NCBI GenBank assembly: GCA_016866585.1
Contig: VGMB01000035.1
Span: 1-10,958 of the forward strand
DNA length: 10,958 nucleotides
Direction: 5' to 3'
Source: Chlamydiota bacterium
GTDB lineage: Bacteria; Chlamydiota; Chlamydiia; Chlamydiales; Rhabdochlamydiaceae
The translations under genes and the position numbers were made by a program. Under the pieces are notes generated by a model. It did no database searches and was not told the origin of the DNA. It saw only the letters and a program-made list of their open reading frames with translations. This document shows, piece after piece, positions 8,282-10,958 of this stretch; position 1 is the first letter of the stretch, and each line of letters begins with the position of its first letter.

Positions 8282-8446
8282 CTAGTACCCAAATGAAGTA
8301 AATTTTGAATTTGATGCACCAGGAACAATATTTGGGTTATTAGTAACAGGTACCTCTCTCAAATCATCATCGGAGTGAGCCTGATAGCAGCCAGAGAGAC
8401 AAAATCCCAGAGAGCAAATAGAAACAATAATAAGTTTTTTAATCAT
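8282..8446 (-). CDS. Small lipoprotein, 54 residues, function unknown
   Basis: Short frame encoding MIKKLIIVSICSLGFCLSGC followed by a polar, Asp- and Asn-containing tail that ends in SKFTSFGY. The N-terminus is a textbook lipoprotein signal: Lys-Lys n-region, hydrophobic core from about residue 5 to 17, and lipobox L-S-G-C with the lipidated Cys at 20; signal peptidase II would leave a mature peptide of 35 residues. An AGTAGGA Shine-Dalgarno (8451-8457) ends 4 nt before the ATG, slightly close, and a good promoter lies ~60 nt upstream. The mature part has no recognisable domain; with Asp at +6 to +8 rather than +2 it gives no clear sorting hint. Probably membrane-anchored in the periplasm or outer membrane. 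It is transcribed in the same direction as the kinase upstream and pdhABC downstream, but has its own promoter. Not recognised as a named family. Confidence 0.72.
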   Translation of the reverse strand: MIKKLIIVSICSLGFCLSGCYQAHSDDDLREVPVTNNPNIVPGASNSKFTSFGY

Positions 8447-8506
8447 AGCGTCCTACTAAAAATAATATTTTTATCAATTTCAAATGATCGGTCAAAAAAA
8501 CAATAG

Positions 8507-8535
8507 AGTATACGGAACTGATGAAATTTGAACAA
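8507..8535 (-). promoter_or_regulatory. Predicted promoter of the small lipoprotein gene
   Basis: On the minus strand: -35 TTGTTC (8535-8530), 17-nt spacer, -10 TATACT (8512-8507). Predicted start is near 8500, leaving an AT-rich leader of about 54 nt before the ATG at 8446. A TTGACC further down (8495-8490) lacks a good -10 at proper spacing. Confidence 0.55.
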
Positions 8536-8564
8536 GTTGCACAACAAAATCAAAAATTTAGCGA

Positions 8565-10004
8565 TTAAACTTCTTGTAGTAAAGAATGATCAAGAGCTTG
8601 CGCAGCAGAAAATCTAGATTCTTTAGTCCAAGTTAAAGTTCCAAAAATAAATTCTCTGAATAAATCAATCTCTAAAAGCTGCTGCTTTGAATAGGCATTC
8701 ATTCGATCTAAACAAATACGATCTTTTATTATTTCTAAATTTTTTTCAAAAAACTGCATCCTATTTTCAATATAACAAGATTTTGTTCCAGCCTTCAAAA
8801 CATAACGATCATTTTCAACTAAAGAATAGTTAGGAATCTGATCGGTTGATTTTACAAGACCTACTGGCAGTGAACCTAAAAACTGCATGTACATAGGGAG
8901 AAGTTGCTCTTGTTTTTCTGCAGGAAATAAGGGGGATCTAAACAGCAGCTCTGCAGCAACGCAGCCCGCACTCCATACATCAACTTTGTGATCAAATGGG
9001 GTACCAAAAAAAATCTCAGGAGGACGATAATGCCTTGTAACCGCATACTCAGACATCAAGTTCTCCTGAGGCCCTCTTAAAGAAGAACCAAAATCTGCAA
9101 CTCGAATTTTAATTGGGTCTAGTGACTCAATTAAAATATTTCCAGGTTTAATATCTGCATGTATAAGATCATGATAGCTAGAAGAAATATGAGCCAAGGC
9201 TTTAAAAATTTGTTTAACTATCATTTTCACCTTGGGAACTGTAATATCTACTAACGAAGATTTATAAATATATTCATGCAAACTCATTTCACAAAGTGGT
9301 TCTATAATATAATAAATTGAAGAATTTAAACTCCCACATCCTATCATCTTCATGGTGGGATATAAATCTAAGGGATCCAATTCTGAAAATTCAGCTAGAA
9401 ACTCTGACTCCTCTTTAACAGAGATGAATGATTCAAGCGTCGATTTTTCACAAGAAAACACCCTACTTACCTTAATTGCTACATATTCGATATTAGTTGA
9501 ATGCTTAGGTATGTATAGAGCTTTATATACGCTACCGAAGGATCCATATCCAATTTTTTTATATACATTTAAAATACCGTCACTTGTAAAAATCACTCTT
9601 TCAGTTGATATCATATTGCTCATGTTTATTTTTAAAGCCGTTTCAATAGAAATACCATTTATGTTTTCGGATAAAGAACTCATTGTTTTAGAGATTACTT
9701 GTTGCCCCTGTTTCTGAGCTTTTTTTTCCTCTAAATTAATATCAGAAATAATTCTTTGAGTTCTTGTAAGAGTCTCTGAAGCAGACAAACAGGGTGCTTT
9801 TTGAAATGGCTTGCGAGAAATAATTTCAAAATCAGTCATATCATCAATCATATCAAGTGGTGATTCTTCCTGTGCTTGAGAAGATTCTTCTAAAAATAAG
9901 GAGTCGTCTCGACCATTCTCACCTTTGCTTATCTCACTAGATGAAATAAAGGTATTTAGTGAATAATTTAAAACAGAAGAAACCAGATCAAATATGAAAG
10001 ACAT
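8565..10004 (-). CDS. Eukaryotic-type CMGC protein kinase (HIPK/DYRK/CLK-like), putative effector
   Basis: Predicted Ser/Thr (possibly dual-specificity) kinase. Residues counted from the ATG at 10004 (479 aa): 1-135 Ser/Glu/Asp-rich, probably disordered, with a hydrophobic-amphipathic start (MSFIFDLVSSVLNYSL); kinase domain ~143-475. Visible: Gly-loop GYGSFGSV (152-159), VAIK lysine K178, catalytic HADIKPGN (282-289, D284), DFG (304-306), activation segment SEYAVTRHYRPPE with Y320 and R324, DVWSAGCVAAELL (342-354), CMGC insert ~370-455, and the late Arg in KESRFSAAQALDH. HAD in place of HRD, Tyr then TRHYRPPE, and PLFPAEKQEQ all point to the HIPK/DYRK/CLK branch, otherwise typical of eukaryotes; bacterial PknB-type kinases differ here. 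All catalytic residues are intact. I prefer 10004 as start because AGTAGG lies 9 nt upstream; an in-frame ATG at 10067 adds 21 Tyr/Lys-rich residues with no good ribosome-binding site. Sampled GC is 25-35%. Host-directed role is inference. Confidence 0.88.
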   Translation of the reverse strand: MSFIFDLVSSVLNYSLNTFISSSEISKGENGRDDSLFLEESSQAQEESPLDMIDDMTDFEIISRKPFQKAPCLSASETLTRTQRIISDINLEEKKAQKQGQQVISKTMSSLSENINGISIETALKINMSNMISTERVIFTSDGILNVYKKIGYGSFGSVYKALYIPKHSTNIEYVAIKVSRVFSCEKSTLESFISVKEESEFLAEFSELDPLDLYPTMKMIGCGSLNSSIYYIIEPLCEMSLHEYIYKSSLVDITVPKVKMIVKQIFKALAHISSSYHDLIHADIKPGNILIESLDPIKIRVADFGSSLRGPQENLMSEYAVTRHYRPPEIFFGTPFDHKVDVWSAGCVAAELLFRSPLFPAEKQEQLLPMYMQFLGSLPVGLVKSTDQIPNYSLVENDRYVLKAGTKSCYIENRMQFFEKNLEIIKDRICLDRMNAYSKQQLLEIDLFREFIFGTLTWTKESRFSAAQALDHSLLQEV

Positions 10005-10108
10005 AAAATAACGCCTACTTTTTAAGGTATAGTACTTTACATTCGAATTTAAATATTTACTATACATTTCTTTCGCTTTTCACGTTTTTTTTACCAGGAT
10101 TTCTTATC

Positions 10109-10136
10109 AATATAAATGCAGGGATTTTGCAATCAA
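10109..10136 (-). promoter_or_regulatory. Candidate promoter of the kinase gene
   Basis: On the minus strand: -35 TTGATT (10136-10131), 16-nt spacer, -10 TATATT (10114-10109). Predicted start near 10102, giving ~98 nt of leader to the ATG at 10004, or ~35 nt to the ATG at 10067. Its -35 box overlaps that of the divergent exonuclease promoter. Confidence 0.42.
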
Positions 10137-10155
10137 TTAGGCAGGTCATTAGAAT
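10127..10155 (+). promoter_or_regulatory. Candidate promoter of the DnaQ-like exonuclease gene
   Basis: -35 TTGCAA (10127-10132), 17-nt spacer, -10 TAGAAT (10150-10155); predicted start near 10162, giving a ~28-nt leader to the ATG at 10190. Its position inside the longer TTG-started frame argues that the upstream 21 codons are not translated. Confidence 0.5.
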
Positions 10156-10189
10156 AAGTTTTAGAAAAACACCAACTAATGGAAACAAT

Positions 10190-10891
10190 ATGGCGCTGAT
10201 TCCCATTTATTACGACACAGAAACAACGGGAGTAAAATTTGACAAAGATAGAATCATAGAGATTGCAGCGTTTGATCCTATAAATAACAGAACATTTTGT
10301 CGATTTGCCAATCCAGGATTTCCGATCCCCCCTGAGGCGACAGCCATCCATCATATCAGCGATGAGATGGTAGCTTCAAGCCCTTCATTCAAAGAAGTTG
10401 GTCAAGCCTTCATAGAATTTTGCGGCGAAAATGCTGTGCTCATAGCGCATAATAATGATAATTTCGACAAAAACTTTCTAGAAGCAGAAGCAAAAAGGAA
10501 TGGGTTAACATTACCGGACTGGAAATACGTCGACACACTGAAATGGGCTAGAAAATACAGACCAGATCTTCCTAGGCACGCTCTACAAATTCTAAGAGAT
10601 GAATACGGCATCCCACCAAATCAAGCACACAGAGCACTTGACGATGTGATAGTACTTCATGCTATATTTTCTCAAATGATCGACGATCTGAACATAGAAC
10701 AAGTACTTTCGCTCCTTTCAACAACAACAAAACTTTCGCGTATGCCTTTCGGTAAACATCAAGGAAAATCTCTTTCAGACATTCCTAAAGATTATGTAGC
10801 TTGGCTGAAACAAAGCGGAGCGTTTGATAAACCAGAAAACAAAGAACTTAAAGACTGCTTTGTTGATCTAGGGCTGCTTGCAAGTACCTAA
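10190..10891 (+). CDS. DnaQ-like 3'-5' exonuclease with C-terminal DUF3820 domain
   Basis: DEDD-family 3'-5' exonuclease of the DNA polymerase III epsilon type, 233 residues from ATG 10190. Exo I is YYDTETTG (residues 8-15; D10, E12), Exo II is LIAHNNDNFDKNFL, and Exo III is HRALDDVIVLHAIF, whose H and following D place it in the DEDDh group. The nuclease domain is followed by a short linker and a DUF3820 module beginning MPFGKHQGKSLSDIPKDYVA, a small C-terminal domain of unknown role often attached to such nucleases. I recall a similar nuclease-DUF3820 layout for one of the two chlamydial dnaQ paralogues; likely a proofreading or repair nuclease, but polymerase association cannot be read from sequence. 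A longer frame from TTG at 10127 exists, yet a promoter lies inside it and MALIPIYYDTETTG is a normal N-terminus; the Shine-Dalgarno is weak (GGAAA). Ends just before a terminator. Confidence 0.93.
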   Translation: MALIPIYYDTETTGVKFDKDRIIEIAAFDPINNRTFCRFANPGFPIPPEATAIHHISDEMVASSPSFKEVGQAFIEFCGENAVLIAHNNDNFDKNFLEAEAKRNGLTLPDWKYVDTLKWARKYRPDLPRHALQILRDEYGIPPNQAHRALDDVIVLHAIFSQMIDDLNIEQVLSLLSTTTKLSRMPFGKHQGKSLSDIPKDYVAWLKQSGAFDKPENKELKDCFVDLGLLAST

Positions 10892-10902
10892 TTCAAGATC
10901 AC

Positions 10903-10951
10903 TTAATCCCCTAAGCCTAAAAAGACTCTGGGGATTAAACTAGAATTTTTA
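10903..10951 (+). terminator. Rho-independent terminator of the exonuclease gene
   Basis: Perfect 9-bp stem TTAATCCCC (10903-10911) / GGGGATTAA (10930-10938) with an 18-nt loop, followed after a few bases by a T5 run (10946-10950). A second small inverted repeat, AGAAT-TTTT-ATTCT (10942-10955), overlaps the T run and may make the signal work from either side. It starts 12 nt after the stop codon. Confidence 0.75.
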
Positions 10952-10958
10952 TTCTGTG

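Noticed and set aside
8220..8285. 21-codon plus-strand frame starting MTYIQAKEG
   Set aside because: Too short and without a convincing start signal; most likely chance.
8536..8545. GTTGCACAAC palindrome just downstream of the kinase stop codon
   Set aside because: Stem of 4 bp with a 2-nt loop and no T run; not a credible terminator or operator.
9352..9717. 121-codon plus-strand frame opposite the kinase gene
   Set aside because: Antisense to the conserved kinase domain, whose motifs fix the coding strand; no family resemblance.
10127..10189. TTG-started N-terminal extension of the exonuclease
   Set aside because: A -35/-10 pair lies inside it and the family normally begins just before the Exo I motif, so the ATG at 10190 is preferred.

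Overview
The window most likely comes from a chromosome of an environmental (chlamydia-like) member of the Chlamydiota. This is an inference from protein resemblance. A compact pdhA-pdhB-pdhC block, a DnaQ-like exonuclease carrying a C-terminal DUF3820 module (a layout I recall from chlamydial genomes), a eukaryote-like protein kinase with an effector-like N-terminus and a huge RHS/YD-repeat protein all fit that group. Overall base composition is AT-rich. No rRNA, tRNA or CRISPR array is visible.

Layout. Positions 1-4532 (+) hold one very long RHS/YD-repeat open frame that is open at the left edge, so its N-terminus lies outside the window. Its last ~100 residues are not RHS at all but the C-terminal end of an IS630-family transposase, fused in frame; the RHS core end and any polymorphic toxin tip are missing. 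A hairpin with flanking A and T runs (4602-4639) sits between this gene and the convergent pdh operon. Positions 4646-8006 (-) encode pdhA, pdhB and pdhC (pyruvate dehydrogenase E1-alpha, E1-beta, E2) with 16-18 nt gaps, driven by a near-consensus promoter (TTGATA-17-TATAAT) just upstream of pdhA. E3 (lpd) is not here.

Positions 8007-8564 contain a 54-residue lipoprotein gene (8282-8446, -) with a clear signal peptide and lipobox, its own promoter, and about 235 bp of otherwise unassigned DNA. Positions 8565-10004 (-) encode a eukaryotic-type CMGC kinase most like the HIPK/DYRK/CLK branch, with an N-terminal Ser/Glu-rich extension; it is a candidate secreted effector. It is divergent from a DnaQ-like 3'-5' exonuclease gene (10190-10891, +); the two predicted promoters overlap at their -35 boxes. 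A rho-independent terminator closes the exonuclease gene at the right edge.

The genes do not form one system: central metabolism (pdh) and a housekeeping-type nuclease are interleaved with accessory genes (RHS relic, kinase, lipoprotein). The most notable items are the animal-type CMGC kinase with a conserved activation-loop tyrosine, the RHS-transposase chimera, and the small lipoprotein.
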